Origin: Aquincola agrisoli | GTDB lineage: Bacteria > Pseudomonadota > Gammaproteobacteria > Burkholderiales > Burkholderiaceae_C | Direction of reading: 5' to 3' | Length of the DNA: 64,000 nt | NCBI RefSeq assembly: GCF_036621135.1 | Contig: NZ_JAZIBG010000056.1 | Coordinates: 217,717-281,716 of the forward strand | Shown here: piece after piece, positions 1 to 8,973 of the stretch | How positions within the stretch are numbered: the stretch's first letter is position 1 | How the letters are laid out: the number at the start of each line of letters is the position of its first letter | The notes under the pieces: model-generated | Told to the model about the DNA's origin: nothing | Database searches by the model: none | The model's input: only the letters and a program-made list of their open reading frames with translations | Made by a program: the position numbers and the translations under genes

Positions 1-621
1 CTGCAGCCAGTCGCTCCAGTCGGTGCGGCGGTAGCGGGACTCCAGCAAGCGCTGGCGCAGCAGCGATTCGGGGTACTTGGCGTTGGGCGCATGCTCGGCC
101 AAGTATTCCGGCGAGCACACCGGCTCGATCTCGTCGAAGAACAGCAGCTCGGCGCGCACGTCGGGCCAGCGGCCGTCGCCGAACTGCACGGCCACGTCGA
201 CCATGTCGCGGTCGAAGTCGACGTCGGGCACGGCGTTGGTGATGCGGATCTCGATGTTGGGATGCTGCTCGCGGAAGCGCGCCAGTCGGGGCACCAGCCA
301 CTTGGTGGCGAAGGTGGTGTAGGTGCGCACGCGCAGCGCGCCCTGGCGCGACGACTTGGTCAGCTTGTCGGTGGCATCGGCGATCACGTCGAACGCCGGC
401 AGGATCTGGTCGGCATACGTCTGCCCGGCGCGGGTGAGCGACACGCCGTGCCGCTCGCGCTTGAAGAGCTGCAGGCCCAGGTATTCCTCCAGTGTCGCGA
501 TCTGCCGGCTCACGGCCGACTGGGTCACGTGGAGCTGCTGCGCGGCTGCGGTGAGGTTCTCGGTGCGGGCCACGGCCTCGAACACACGAAGAGGATTGAG
601 CGGGGGGATACGGCGGACCAT
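1..621 (-). CDS. LysR family transcriptional regulator (GcvA-like), C-terminus beyond window
   Basis: The reading frame starts at an ATG (619-621, complement) and runs open off the left edge, giving 207 visible residues. Residues about 8-65 form a LysR-type winged helix-turn-helix; the segment LTAAAQQLHVTQSAVSRQI (from residue 23) is typical. The start of the periplasmic-binding-like effector domain follows. The text resembles the GcvA/AmpR-like branch of the family, which is known. The gene diverges from the SDR and MaoC genes at 752-2561 across a 130-bp gap, the usual arrangement for a LysR regulator and its target. That it controls these acyl-CoA genes is inference. The effector is unknown. 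Confidence 0.9.
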   Translation of the reverse strand, partial: MVRRIPPLNPLRVFEAVARTENLTAAAQQLHVTQSAVSRQIATLEEYLGLQLFKRERHGVSLTRAGQTYADQILPAFDVIADATDKLTKSSRQGALRVRTYTTFATKWLVPRLARFREQHPNIEIRITNAVPDVDFDRDMVDVAVQFGDGRWPDVRAELLFFDEIEPVCSPEYLAEHAPNAKYPESLLRQRLLESRYRRTDWSDWLQ

Positions 622-751
622 CGCACCAGCCTTGGGACAGCGATTTCAGGGGCTCGAGGGATGATTTTTCAGTATAGCTACGGGTGCAATCGGCAGACCT
701 CCAGACGAACCCGCGCCGCACAATCGTCGGCAGACATCTGAAGGAGACTCC

Positions 752-1684
752 ATGGACAACACCCGCAACGACCTGCTCGCCGACAAGGTCGTGATCGTCA
801 CCGGCGCCGGCGGCGGCGTGGGCAAGGCGGTGGCGATCGAGATGGCCCGCCAGGGCGCCAAGGTCGTGGTCAACGACCTTGGCGTTTCATTGACAGGCGA
901 GAAGGAAGGCGACTCGCCGGCCGAGCAGGTGGTGGCCGAGATCCGCGCCGCCGGCGGCCAGGCCGTGGCCGACGGCGAGAGCGTGGCCGAATGGGCGTCG
1001 GCGCACCGCATCGTCGAGCGCGCCGTGTCCACCTTCGGACGCATCGACGCGGTGGTCAACAGCGCCGGCATCCTGCGCGACGCGATCTTCCACAAGCTCG
1101 GCCCGGACGAATTCGAAGCGGTGGTGCGCGTGCACCTCTTCGGCGCCTTCCACATGAGCCGTGCCGCGGCCACGCACTTCCGCGAGCAGGGCGGCGGCGC
1201 GCTGGTGCACATGACCTCGACAGCAGGCCTGATCGGCTCGATCGGCCAGGCCAACTATGCGGCCGCCAAGATGGGCATCGTGGGGCTGTCGCGCTCGATT
1301 TCGATGGACATGGCGCGCTTCGGCGTGCGCTCCAACTGCATCGCGCCGCATGCCTTCAGCCGCATGATCGAGAGCGTGCCGGGCCTGTCGCCCGAAGACC
1401 AGGAGCGCTACCTCGAGAAGCGGCGGCAGACCACGCGGCCCGACCAGATCGCACCGCTCGCCGTCTTCCTCTGCGCCGACGCGGCCAAGGACGTCACCGG
1501 CCAGATCTTCGGCGCCCGCGGCAACGAGGTCTACCTGTACAACCAGCCGCGGCCCGTTCGCACGCTGCACCGCGCCGAAGGCTGGACGCCCGGCACGCTG
1601 GCGCAGCAGCTGGTGCCGGCCTGGCGCAGCAGCTTCACCCCCGCCGAACGCACGCGCGACGTGTTCGGCTGGGAAGCGATCTGA
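752..1684 (+). CDS. SDR family NAD(P)-dependent oxidoreductase
   Basis: The product is a 310-residue classical short-chain dehydrogenase. The Rossmann motif TGAGGGVG lies at residues 17-24, NSAG at about 103-106, and the catalytic triad is Ser156, Tyr169 and Lys173 (YxxxK). The N-terminal part resembles the hydroxyacyl-CoA dehydrogenase domain of multifunctional peroxisomal enzymes (HSD17B4-like), which suggests a 3-hydroxyacyl-CoA substrate. A ribosome site (AAGGAGA) sits 7 nt before the ATG. A MaoC hydratase gene follows after 19 bp, so hydration and 3-OH oxidation of an acyl-CoA are probably co-expressed. It is divergent from a LysR regulator. The exact substrate cannot be read from sequence. 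Confidence 0.9.
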   Translation: MDNTRNDLLADKVVIVTGAGGGVGKAVAIEMARQGAKVVVNDLGVSLTGEKEGDSPAEQVVAEIRAAGGQAVADGESVAEWASAHRIVERAVSTFGRIDAVVNSAGILRDAIFHKLGPDEFEAVVRVHLFGAFHMSRAAATHFREQGGGALVHMTSTAGLIGSIGQANYAAAKMGIVGLSRSISMDMARFGVRSNCIAPHAFSRMIESVPGLSPEDQERYLEKRRQTTRPDQIAPLAVFLCADAAKDVTGQIFGARGNEVYLYNQPRPVRTLHRAEGWTPGTLAQQLVPAWRSSFTPAERTRDVFGWEAI

Positions 1685-1703
1685 GCGGCACGGGAGCCTG
1701 ACG

Positions 1704-2561
1704 ATGCCACTCAACGCCGCCGCTCTGCGCGATTGGGCCTTCGACGAACGCCACCAGGCCATCACCGACCGCGACACGATGCTCTATGCGCTGAGCATCG
1801 GCTTCGGCGCCGACCCGATGGACGAGCGCGAGCTGCCCTTCGTCTACGAGCCGCACCTGCAGGCCGTGCCCACGATGGGCGCCACGCTGTGCCACCTGGG
1901 CGCATGGACCAAGGACGCCCGCACCGGCATCACCGTCGCGAAGGTGGTCCACGGCGAACAGCGCATGCAGTTCCACGCACCGCTGCCCCCCGCGGCGCGG
2001 CTGGTGGGGCGCGCGCGCGTGGCGGGCCTGGAGGACAAGGGCGCCGACAAGGGCGCGCTGATGCACGTGGAGCGGACGATCTCCGACGCCGACAGTGGCC
2101 AGCCGCTGGTGACCATCGTCCAGACCTCGTTCTGCCGTGCCGACGGCGGCTTCGGGGAGGGCTTCGGCAGCACCTTCACCCCCCACGTGCTGCCCGAGCG
2201 CGCACCGGACTTGCAGGTCGACGTGCCCACGCGGCCCGATGCCGCCCTGCTCTACCGCCTGAACGTGGACCGCAACCCGCTGCACGCCGACCCGGCGTTC
2301 GCGAAGCGCGCGGGCTTCGAGCGCCCGATCCTGCACGGCCTGTGCACCTACGGCATCGCCGCGCGGGTGCTGCTGGCCTCGCTGCTCGGCTACCAGCCCG
2401 CGCGCCTGCGCAGCCTGGATGCGCGCTTCTCGTCGGCCGTGCTGCCGGGCGAGACGCTGTCGTTCGACATCTGGCGCGACGGCGACGTCGCGAGCTTCCG
2501 CGCCTTCGTGCGGGCCCGCGGCAAGCAGGTGTTGGACAACGGCCGGGCGCTGGTCGCCTGA
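1704..2561 (+). CDS. MaoC family acyl-CoA hydratase/dehydratase
   Basis: A 285-residue double hot-dog protein of the 2-enoyl-CoA hydratase 2 type. The C-terminal hot-dog holds the hydratase signature: Arg190-Asn191-Pro192-Leu193-His194, Asp196 and then PILHG (208-212). The N-terminal half is a second, degenerate hot-dog with no catalytic motif, as in eukaryotic hydratase 2 and many actinobacterial MaoC proteins. It is the second gene after the SDR and probably co-transcribed with it. Its expected product, an R-3-hydroxyacyl-CoA, would suit the upstream HSD17B4-like SDR. It converges on the crotonase gene with 18 bp between stops, so no large terminator fits there. Confidence 0.9.
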   Translation: MPLNAAALRDWAFDERHQAITDRDTMLYALSIGFGADPMDERELPFVYEPHLQAVPTMGATLCHLGAWTKDARTGITVAKVVHGEQRMQFHAPLPPAARLVGRARVAGLEDKGADKGALMHVERTISDADSGQPLVTIVQTSFCRADGGFGEGFGSTFTPHVLPERAPDLQVDVPTRPDAALLYRLNVDRNPLHADPAFAKRAGFERPILHGLCTYGIAARVLLASLLGYQPARLRSLDARFSSAVLPGETLSFDIWRDGDVASFRAFVRARGKQVLDNGRALVA

Positions 2562-2579
2562 CCGCCGCCCGCGGCCCAG

Positions 2580-3356
2580 CTATCGGCCCACGAAGCGCGG
2601 GTCGCGCTTCTCCTGGAAGGACGCGATGCCCTCCCGGAAATCCTGCGTCTGGTGGATCTGCGGCTGGATCAGCGCCTCGTACTCGAGGAAGTGGTCCAGC
2701 GTCGGGGACTGCGCGAACTGGAACATTTTCTTGGCCATCGCCAGCGCATAGGTGGGCTGCCGCGCGATCGAGGCGGCCAGCTCGGCCACGGCCGCTTCCA
2801 GCTCGCCGTCGGGCACCACGCGGTTCACCACGCCCATGCCCAGCGCCTCCTGCGCGGAGAAGAAGCGCGTCGTGAAGACCAGCTCCTTGGCCCGCGCGGC
2901 GCCGAGCAGGCGCGTCAGGAAGAACACCGCGCCCGAATCGGGCGCCAGGCCGCGGCGCGCGAACACGCACGAGAAGCGCGCCGTCTCCGAAGCGATCACC
3001 ATGTCGCACGCCAGCATCATGCTCAGCCCGATGCCCACCGTGGCGCCCCGCACTGCGGCGATCACCGGCTTCTCGATGTGGTACAGGCTGCGGATCAGCA
3101 CGTGGCTGGTGCGCTGCAGCTTGTTGCGCGAGCCCTTCACGTCCAGCGGCACCATGCGCGACACGTCCGCGCCGGCGCAGAAGGTGTCGCCGGTGCCGGT
3201 GAGCACCACGGCGCGCACCTCGTCGTCGGCATCGGCGGTGCGGAAGGCGTCGGCCAGCTGCTGCCGCATGTCGTTGGCCAGCGCGTTCTTGCGCTCGGGC
3301 CGGTTCAGCACGATGCGCGCGATGGCGCCTTCCTTCTGGTAGTCGATCTCGGCCAT
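2580..3356 (-). CDS. Enoyl-CoA hydratase/isomerase (crotonase) family, PaaG-like
   Basis: A 258-residue crotonase. The start ATG (3354-3356) gives the sequence MAEIDYQKEG, the usual family beginning; longer frames upstream lie inside the neighbouring gene. The oxyanion-hole segments CAGADV (60-65) and GATVGIG (104-110) are present. The two glutamates of canonical enoyl-CoA hydratases are missing: positions in GIGLSM and ARRGLAP carry other residues. Instead GLAPDSG (136-142) places Asp140 where PaaG-type delta3/delta2 isomerases keep their catalytic Asp. The enzyme is therefore more likely an isomerase than a hydratase (inference). It follows the acyl-CoA synthetase gene by 5 bp, so it is the last gene of the operon starting at 7523. 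Confidence 0.88.
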   Translation of the reverse strand: MAEIDYQKEGAIARIVLNRPERKNALANDMRQQLADAFRTADADDEVRAVVLTGTGDTFCAGADVSRMVPLDVKGSRNKLQRTSHVLIRSLYHIEKPVIAAVRGATVGIGLSMMLACDMVIASETARFSCVFARRGLAPDSGAVFFLTRLLGAARAKELVFTTRFFSAQEALGMGVVNRVVPDGELEAAVAELAASIARQPTYALAMAKKMFQFAQSPTLDHFLEYEALIQPQIHQTQDFREGIASFQEKRDPRFVGR

Positions 3357-3361
3357 GTCCG

Positions 3362-5542
3362 TCAGCTCCTTTGCTTGTCCTGCGCCTGCATGGCGGGCGG
3401 TTGCGGCACGATCAGCGCATCCACCACCACCGCGCCCTGCCCGGCCGGATACACCAGCACGGGGTTGAGGTCCATCTCGGCGATCTCGCCGGCACCGGCC
3501 GCCGCCAGTTCGGAAACCGCGACCAGCAGCCCGACCAGCGCGTCCACGTCGGCAGCCGGCTGGCCGCGCACGCCGTCGAGCAGCGCGCGGGCCGCCAGGC
3601 GGTCGACCATGCCGCGCGCCTCGCCGGCATCGAGCGGCGCCAGCGCGAACACCACGTCGCGCAGCACCTCCACGTAGATGCCGCCCAGGCCCAGCATCAC
3701 CATCGGCCCGAAGTCCGGGTCGTTCACGGTGCCGACCACCATCTCGCGACCGGGCGGCATCATCTTCTGCACCTGGATGCCGTCGATGCGTGCGCACGGC
3801 GCCTTCGCGGCAACGCTGGCCATCACGCGTTCGAACGCCGTCCTCACGGCGTCGGCGTCGCGCAGGTCGAGCGCGACACCGCCAGCTTCCGTCTTGTGCG
3901 CGATGTCGGGCGAGGCGATCTTGAGCACCACCGGCCAGCCCATGGCTTCGGCAGCGCGCACAGCTTCGTCCGCCTGCGTGGCCAGGGACTCGGGCGGCAT
4001 CGGCACGTGCCACGCATCCAGCAGCGCGCGGGTGGCGGCGATGTCCAGCGGACCCTGGCCGGCCAGGCGCGGCATCGCTGGCCGCGTCCGATCCGTAGAG
4101 GCCGCGCCATGGCGCCCCTGTCGACGCTCGCGGAACAGCCGGTAGTCGTCGAGCGCGCGCATCGCGAACGCGAACGAGCGCAACTCCACATGCGCAGTCC
4201 CCACGCGGGCCAATGCCGCCCGCTCGTCGGGCGACGCCGCGCCGGGCGAATGGAACAGCAGCGGCCGCTTGGCTTGGGCCATCAAGGCCTTCAGCTCGGG
4301 CTCGATCGACGTGATGCGCCCCGGCGCCACCAGCGACATGATGACCAGGCCGATGTCGATGCCCGACGCCTCGCCCAGCCGCGCGAGGATGGCCAGCAGC
4401 GTGCTGCCGCCGTCCTCCGCCACGCGGGCCGTCACGTCCACCGGGTTCTCGGTGGAGCCGTAGTCGGGCACCACGCGGGCCAGCTCGCGCTTGAAGGCCT
4501 CGTCGAACGCAGGCACATCCAGGCCGGCCTGCTCGCAGATGTCGGCCGCCCAGCCGCCGGCACCGCCCGAGGTGGTGACGATGGCCACGCGCCGGCCTTG
4601 CGGCCACATGCCCGCACTGGCCGCCGCGGCGACGGCCAGCATCTGCTCGGGGTCGTCGACGCGGATCACGCCGTGGCGGCGGAAGGCGGCGTCGTACGCC
4701 GTGTCGGCGCCGGTGAGGTGCGCGGTGTGCGACACCGCCGCCCGCTGGCCCGCCGTCGACCGGCCGACCTTGGCCACGACCAGCGGTACGCCGGCATCGG
4801 CCGCGCGCGCCGCCACGGGCGCGAGCCGCTCGGGGTGGTGCAAGCCTTCGACGAAGAGCAGGATCGCCCGCGAACCGCCGCGCGCGATCAGGTGGTCGAC
4901 CACTTCCAGCAGCTCCACGTCGGACTCGTTGCCGGTGGAAACCAGGTGCCGCACCGGCACGTGCTCGGCATGCGCGCGGCTGTAGAGCGCGAAGGCCATG
5001 GCGCCCGATTGCGAGACGATGCTGATGCCGCCGCGCGTGCCGTCCTCGCGCCGCGGCGGCAGCGTTTCGATGGTCGGGCTGAAGGTCGCGAGCAGGCCGG
5101 TGGTCGCGTCGATGAAGCCTTCCGCATTCGGCCCCAGCACGCGGATGCCGGTGCGCCGGGCAAAGGCGGCCACCTGGTCCTGCAGCCGCTCGCCGACCGG
5201 CACGCCGTTGGCGCCGGCGGAAAGCACCGCTGCGGCCCGCACGCCGCGCTGCTCGCATTCGGCCAGCACCTCCATCACCTGGTCCGCGGCCACGGCGATC
5301 AGGGCCAGGTCGACGGGTTCGGGCAGGTCGCGCACGCTCGGGTAGGCACGCAGGCCCTGGATCTGGGCGCGGCTCGGGTTGACGGGATGGACCGGGCCGC
5401 CGAAGCCGCCGTCGATCAGCAGCTTGAGCAGGCGGCCGCGGATGCGGCGAATGTCATGCGACGCGCCGACCACCGCGATGCTGCGCGGCGCGAAGAGCGC
5501 ATCGAGGCCGCGGCTGGCCGGGAGGTGGGGAGTGGATGCCAT
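3362..5542 (-). CDS. NDP-forming acyl-CoA synthetase (acetate-CoA ligase family, ATP-grasp)
   Basis: A 726-residue fused alpha-beta protein. A CoA-binding Rossmann domain comes first (SIAVVGASHD from residue 21). Two succinyl-CoA-ligase-like flavodoxin domains follow (about 150-460), then an ATP-grasp domain (about 490-715). The phospho-carrier histidine is His272 in SHTAHLTGAD. Family members make acyl-CoA from acid, CoA and ATP, or run in reverse to yield ATP. It starts 6 bp after the nitronate monooxygenase-like gene and ends 5 bp before the crotonase gene, so it is operonic. A paralogue of similar build lies at 8974-11058. Acid specificity is unknown. Confidence 0.92.
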   Translation of the reverse strand: MASTPHLPASRGLDALFAPRSIAVVGASHDIRRIRGRLLKLLIDGGFGGPVHPVNPSRAQIQGLRAYPSVRDLPEPVDLALIAVAADQVMEVLAECEQRGVRAAAVLSAGANGVPVGERLQDQVAAFARRTGIRVLGPNAEGFIDATTGLLATFSPTIETLPPRREDGTRGGISIVSQSGAMAFALYSRAHAEHVPVRHLVSTGNESDVELLEVVDHLIARGGSRAILLFVEGLHHPERLAPVAARAADAGVPLVVAKVGRSTAGQRAAVSHTAHLTGADTAYDAAFRRHGVIRVDDPEQMLAVAAAASAGMWPQGRRVAIVTTSGGAGGWAADICEQAGLDVPAFDEAFKRELARVVPDYGSTENPVDVTARVAEDGGSTLLAILARLGEASGIDIGLVIMSLVAPGRITSIEPELKALMAQAKRPLLFHSPGAASPDERAALARVGTAHVELRSFAFAMRALDDYRLFRERRQGRHGAASTDRTRPAMPRLAGQGPLDIAATRALLDAWHVPMPPESLATQADEAVRAAEAMGWPVVLKIASPDIAHKTEAGGVALDLRDADAVRTAFERVMASVAAKAPCARIDGIQVQKMMPPGREMVVGTVNDPDFGPMVMLGLGGIYVEVLRDVVFALAPLDAGEARGMVDRLAARALLDGVRGQPAADVDALVGLLVAVSELAAAGAGEIAEMDLNPVLVYPAGQGAVVVDALIVPQPPAMQAQDKQRS

Positions 5543-5548
5543 GGTCGA

Positions 5549-6514
5549 TCAGCCTTGCGCCAGGCGCTCGCGCCACGTGCCGCGGGCCGCGTGGTAGTCG
5601 CGGTCGAGGCGATCGACCAGTTCGGCCGTAGGCGGCAGGTCGTGGATCGAGCCCACGCCCTGCCCCGCGCCCCAGATGTCCTTCCAGCGCTGCTGCCGTT
5701 CGCCCGCCGCGCGCACGGCCACCGCGTCCACCACCGGCAGGTTGGCCGGGTCGAGCCCGCAGGCCTCGATGCTGCCCTTCAGGTAGTTGGCCGGGATGCC
5801 CGAGAAGTGCGGCGTGTAGACGACGTCGGCCGCCGACGAGGCCACCAGCATCGCCTTGTAGTCCGGCGCCGCGGCCGACTCCTGCGTCGCGATGAAGCGC
5901 GTGCCCATGTAGACGAAGTCGGCGCCCATCACCTCCGCCGCCAGGATCGAGCGGCCGTCGGAAATCGCGCCAGCCAGCACCACAGGGCCGTCGTAGAACG
6001 CACGCACCTCGGCCAGCAGCGCAAAGGGGCTGGTGGCGCCGGCGTGCCCGCCCGCGCCCGCGCACACGAGGATCAGGCCGTCGACGCCGGCCTCCAGCGC
6101 CCTGCGCGCATGGCGCACCGTCGTCACGTCGTGGAAGACCAGGCCGCCGTAGCCGTGCACCTGCTCCACCACCGCCGCGGGCGAGCCCAGGCTCGTGATG
6201 ACCAGCGGCACACGGTGCGCCACGCAAGTGGCGAGGTCGGCCTCAAAGCGCTCGTGGTTCGGGCGGATCACCAGGTTCGCGCCATGCGGCGCCACGGGGT
6301 GCAGGCCGCTCGCCCGCGCGCTCTCGAGCGCCTGCTCGATGCGCGTCAGCCAGGCATCCAGCGCCGGCTGCGGGCGCGCGTTCAGCACCGGCAGCGTGCC
6401 GACGATGCCGGCGCGGCACTGCGCGATCACCATCTCCGGGTTGGAGACGATGAACATCGGGGAGCAGATGACGGGCAGCCGCAGGCGGCTGCGCAGCGTG
6501 GTCGCAACGGTCAT
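5549..6514 (-). CDS. Nitronate monooxygenase-like FMN enzyme (2-nitropropane dioxygenase family)
   Basis: A 321-residue TIM-barrel flavoprotein. Visible family features are the N-terminal LPVICSPMF, the AGAGGHAG segment at 152-159 with the conserved His157, and GPVVLAGAISDG and GADFVYMGTRF for FMN phosphate binding. Members oxidise alkyl nitronates. Many bacterial homologues sit in acyl-CoA catabolic operons, where they may act as FMN-dependent enoyl reductases or have unknown roles. Here the gene lies between a Bug binding protein (10 bp upstream) and an acyl-CoA synthetase (6 bp downstream), so a role in the same pathway is likelier than nitroalkane detoxification. That assignment is inference. 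Confidence 0.85.
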   Translation of the reverse strand: MTVATTLRSRLRLPVICSPMFIVSNPEMVIAQCRAGIVGTLPVLNARPQPALDAWLTRIEQALESARASGLHPVAPHGANLVIRPNHERFEADLATCVAHRVPLVITSLGSPAAVVEQVHGYGGLVFHDVTTVRHARRALEAGVDGLILVCAGAGGHAGATSPFALLAEVRAFYDGPVVLAGAISDGRSILAAEVMGADFVYMGTRFIATQESAAAPDYKAMLVASSAADVVYTPHFSGIPANYLKGSIEACGLDPANLPVVDAVAVRAAGERQQRWKDIWGAGQGVGSIHDLPPTAELVDRLDRDYHAARGTWRERLAQG

Positions 6515-6524
6515 GGTCGGGAGC

Positions 6525-7523
6525 CTACTTGTTGTCCATCGGACCCATCACGCGGGCGAGCAGCGGCGTCACCGTCTTCAGCTCGGTGGCGATGCGCTGG
6601 GCCATCGCGTCCGGCGAGCCGCCGAGCACCACGTAGCCCGAGGCGACGAGCTGCTCGCGGTTCTTCTCCAGCGCGAAGGCGAGCGCCTGGTGCAGGCGCT
6701 GCACGATCGCCGGCGGCGTGCCGGCGGGCACGGCCAGGCCGGTCCAGGTATCGGCGTCGTAGCCCTTGTGGCCCGTGACCTCGGCCACCGTCGGCACGTC
6801 CTGGATGATGGGCAGGCGTTGCGGGCTGCCGATGGCCAGCATGCGCGTCTTGCCTGCCTTGACCTGCGGCAGCACCGAGCCGACGTACGAGAACATGATG
6901 TCGACCTGGCCGCCGAGGAAGTCGTTCACGGCGGGGCCGGCGCCCTTGTAGGGCACGTGCAGCAGGTCGACGCCCGCGGCGTCCTTGAACATCTCGCCCG
7001 ACTGGTGCAGCGAGGTGCCGTTGCCGGCCGAGCCGTAGGTGAGCTTGCCGGGGTGCTTCTTCGCGTAGGCGATCAGGTCTTGCGCGGTCTTGAAGGGCGA
7101 GTCGGCGCGCACCACCATCACCAGCGGCGCCGAGATGATCTGCCCCACCGGCACGAAGCTCTTCACCGGGTCGTAGGGCAGCTTGGCGTAGATCGCGGGG
7201 TTCACGATGTGCACGCCGGCAGTGCTGGAGAGAACGGTGTAGCCGTCCGGATCGGCCTTCGCGACTGCCTCGGCGCCGATCATCGCGCCCGCGCCGCCGC
7301 GGTTCTCGATGTAGATCGTCTGGCCGAGGTTCTCCGACATCGACTTGGCGATGAGGCGCGACACGTTGTCGGTGGCGCCGCCGGGCGGGAACGGCACCAC
7401 CATCCTGATCGTCTTGTCGGGGTAGTCGGCAGCGCGGGCGAGGCCGCAGGTCAGGGCCATCAGGCCGCCCAGAACGGCGGCAGCCACGCGGCGCCGCGCG
7501 GGGGTTCGAACCAGGGAATTCAT
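6525..7523 (-). CDS. Bug/TctC-type periplasmic solute-binding protein
   Basis: A 332-residue tripartite-tricarboxylate-transporter receptor. Two ATGs lie side by side (7524-7526 and 7521-7523). The Shine-Dalgarno AAGGAG is 5 nt from the second and only 2 nt from the first, so the second was chosen. A signal peptide (MNSLVRTPARRRVAAAVLGG... ending at ALARA-type processing) precedes the mature YPDKTIRMVVPFPPGG, the family hallmark. Bug proteins bind carboxylates, amides or aromatic acids. No TctA/TctB membrane genes are nearby, so this is an orphan receptor, as is usual in Burkholderiales. It is the first gene of the operon running to the crotonase and may bind the acid activated by the downstream CoA ligase. 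Confidence 0.9.
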   Translation of the reverse strand: MNSLVRTPARRRVAAAVLGGLMALTCGLARAADYPDKTIRMVVPFPPGGATDNVSRLIAKSMSENLGQTIYIENRGGAGAMIGAEAVAKADPDGYTVLSSTAGVHIVNPAIYAKLPYDPVKSFVPVGQIISAPLVMVVRADSPFKTAQDLIAYAKKHPGKLTYGSAGNGTSLHQSGEMFKDAAGVDLLHVPYKGAGPAVNDFLGGQVDIMFSYVGSVLPQVKAGKTRMLAIGSPQRLPIIQDVPTVAEVTGHKGYDADTWTGLAVPAGTPPAIVQRLHQALAFALEKNREQLVASGYVVLGGSPDAMAQRIATELKTVTPLLARVMGPMDNK

Positions 7524-7606
7524 CATGTCTCCTTGGGCAATGTCGATGTCATCTTTTGAGATTGATCCTAGGCCACGCATCCGCGCCCAGCCGTTCCAAA
7601 CACGGC

Positions 7607-7635
7607 GCCTGCCATGCGGTCACGTCATGGCAGGC
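7607..7635 (-). terminator. Hairpin downstream of the porin gene (possible terminator)
   Basis: A perfect 10-bp inverted repeat, GCCTGCCATG at 7607-7616 and its complement at 7626-7635, encloses a 9-nt loop. It starts 20 nt after the porin stop codon and lies before the Bug gene start. No strong U-run follows on the minus strand, so factor-independent termination is uncertain; it may instead protect the porin mRNA 3' end. Confidence 0.4.
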
Positions 7636-7654
7636 ATGCGCCGCGGAAACGGGC

Positions 7655-8734
7655 TCAGAAGCGGTGGCGCAGGCCCAGCTCGTAGCCGCGCGAGGTGCCG
7701 CCGCCGGCCATGCCGGCCGGGCCGTCGGAGATGACGAAGCGCGCCGCGCCGCCGTTCGACAACTGCGCCGCGGTGGCGTACAGCGCCGTGCGCTTGGAGA
7801 GGTGGTGCACGTAGCCGATGCCGATCTGGCGCGCATCGTCGGCACGGGTGCTCGTGGCGCCCACGCGGCCCGAGGCATCGGAACGGACCCAAGACACCTT
7901 GACCTCGTGCGGCCCCATCGTCCAGTGGGCGCCCAGCAGCAGCAGCACCTGCTTGGCCGTGTCGACCTTGAACTCTCGCCAGGCCGCCGACCACTTGATG
8001 CCGAAGCCCTCGGCCGCACCGCCGAAGGTGGTGTCGCGGAACTTGCCCACCGCCGCGCTCTGGTTGTTCTCCGACGTGGTGCGTGCGGCGGACACGTTGA
8101 AGGCCTTGGCCGCATAGCCCAGCCGCAGACCGACCAGCTTGGCGCTGCCGCTGGTCACCACGCCGCCTTCCGATGCAGCCAGCATGAGCCCGCCCTCGAA
8201 GCCGCCCAGCGTGCTGGGCAGCAGGAACTGCACCGCGTTGTCGGAGCGCACCGTCGTGTTGTTGCTGGTGCCGAAAGCCGAGCGCACGGGCCCGAGCGGC
8301 GTGGCCGAGACGAGGTTGGCCGATCGCGCCGCGCCGATGTAGGAGAACGGGTCGTAGCGCGACCAGCTCACGTAGCTGGGCACCAGGTCGCGGCCCAGCC
8401 GCAGTTCGCCCCGCTGCGCGTGCGAAAGGCTGATGGTCGACCGCCGGTCCCAGAACTTGGTCGACGAGACCTGGGTGCCGCTGTCCGCCAGCAGGCCGTG
8501 CTCCAGGTGGAAGCCGGCGTTCCAGCCGCCGCCCAGGTCTTCACGCCCCGAGACGATGATGCGGCTGGTGGCGTTGGAGCCGCTGACCATCGAGGCCATG
8601 GACCCCACGCCCTCATTGCGGACCTGCCGGACGGCCAGGTCCAGCACGCCGGATACGTTGACGGTGCCTTGCGCCATGACGGCCGACGACGCGCCCAGGC
8701 AGGCGGCAGCGAGCGCTGCGAACTTCGGTTGCAT
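7655..8734 (-). CDS. Gram-negative general porin (Burkholderia type)
   Basis: A 359-residue trimeric beta-barrel porin. The start at 8734 follows CTGGAGAC by 6 nt and opens a clear signal peptide, MQPKFAALAAACLGASSAVMAQ. The mature protein begins GTVNVSGVLDL, typical of betaproteobacterial porins of the OmpC/Omp32 family. It ends with YELGLRHRF; the terminal Phe is the BAM recognition residue. It stands alone between two catabolic operons, 239 bp after the acyl-CoA synthetase stop and 131 bp before the Bug gene start. A substrate-uptake role for the cluster is plausible but not shown by sequence. Confidence 0.92.
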   Translation of the reverse strand: MQPKFAALAAACLGASSAVMAQGTVNVSGVLDLAVRQVRNEGVGSMASMVSGSNATSRIIVSGREDLGGGWNAGFHLEHGLLADSGTQVSSTKFWDRRSTISLSHAQRGELRLGRDLVPSYVSWSRYDPFSYIGAARSANLVSATPLGPVRSAFGTSNNTTVRSDNAVQFLLPSTLGGFEGGLMLAASEGGVVTSGSAKLVGLRLGYAAKAFNVSAARTTSENNQSAAVGKFRDTTFGGAAEGFGIKWSAAWREFKVDTAKQVLLLLGAHWTMGPHEVKVSWVRSDASGRVGATSTRADDARQIGIGYVHHLSKRTALYATAAQLSNGGAARFVISDGPAGMAGGGTSRGYELGLRHRF

Positions 8735-8806
8735 TCGGTTTGTCTCCAGTGGTGTGATCGTGGTGCCGGCCCTCCCGGGCAGGCACGGCATCGTAGGAAC
8801 GCGGAC

Positions 8807-8835
8807 GCCGCTGCAGGTGTTCCAAATGCAGCGGC
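8807..8835 (-). repeat. Inverted repeat upstream of the porin gene
   Basis: GCCGCTGCA at 8807-8815 and its exact complement at 8827-8835 flank an 11-nt spacer. It lies 73-101 nt before the porin ATG, where an operator or a 5'-leader hairpin could act. No known motif was recognised. The rest of the 239-bp gap shows no gene. Confidence 0.35.
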
Positions 8836-8973
8836 TGCGATGAGGTCAGCGCATGGCTAGACAACTTCCCGCAGCCGGGGTCTCCACGCCGCCGGCGCCC
8901 AAGCGCGGCAGGCGCCGCCCCCTCACGGGTGACGGCGCCGGTTTGCCTCTGGCCTGGCCAGCCGGCCGGCCGT

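Noticed and set aside
3371..6778. An 1135-codon open frame on the plus strand opposite the crotonase/synthetase operon
   Set aside because: It is the antisense shadow of clearly recognisable minus-strand genes in GC-rich DNA: rich in Arg/His/Ala, with no domain.
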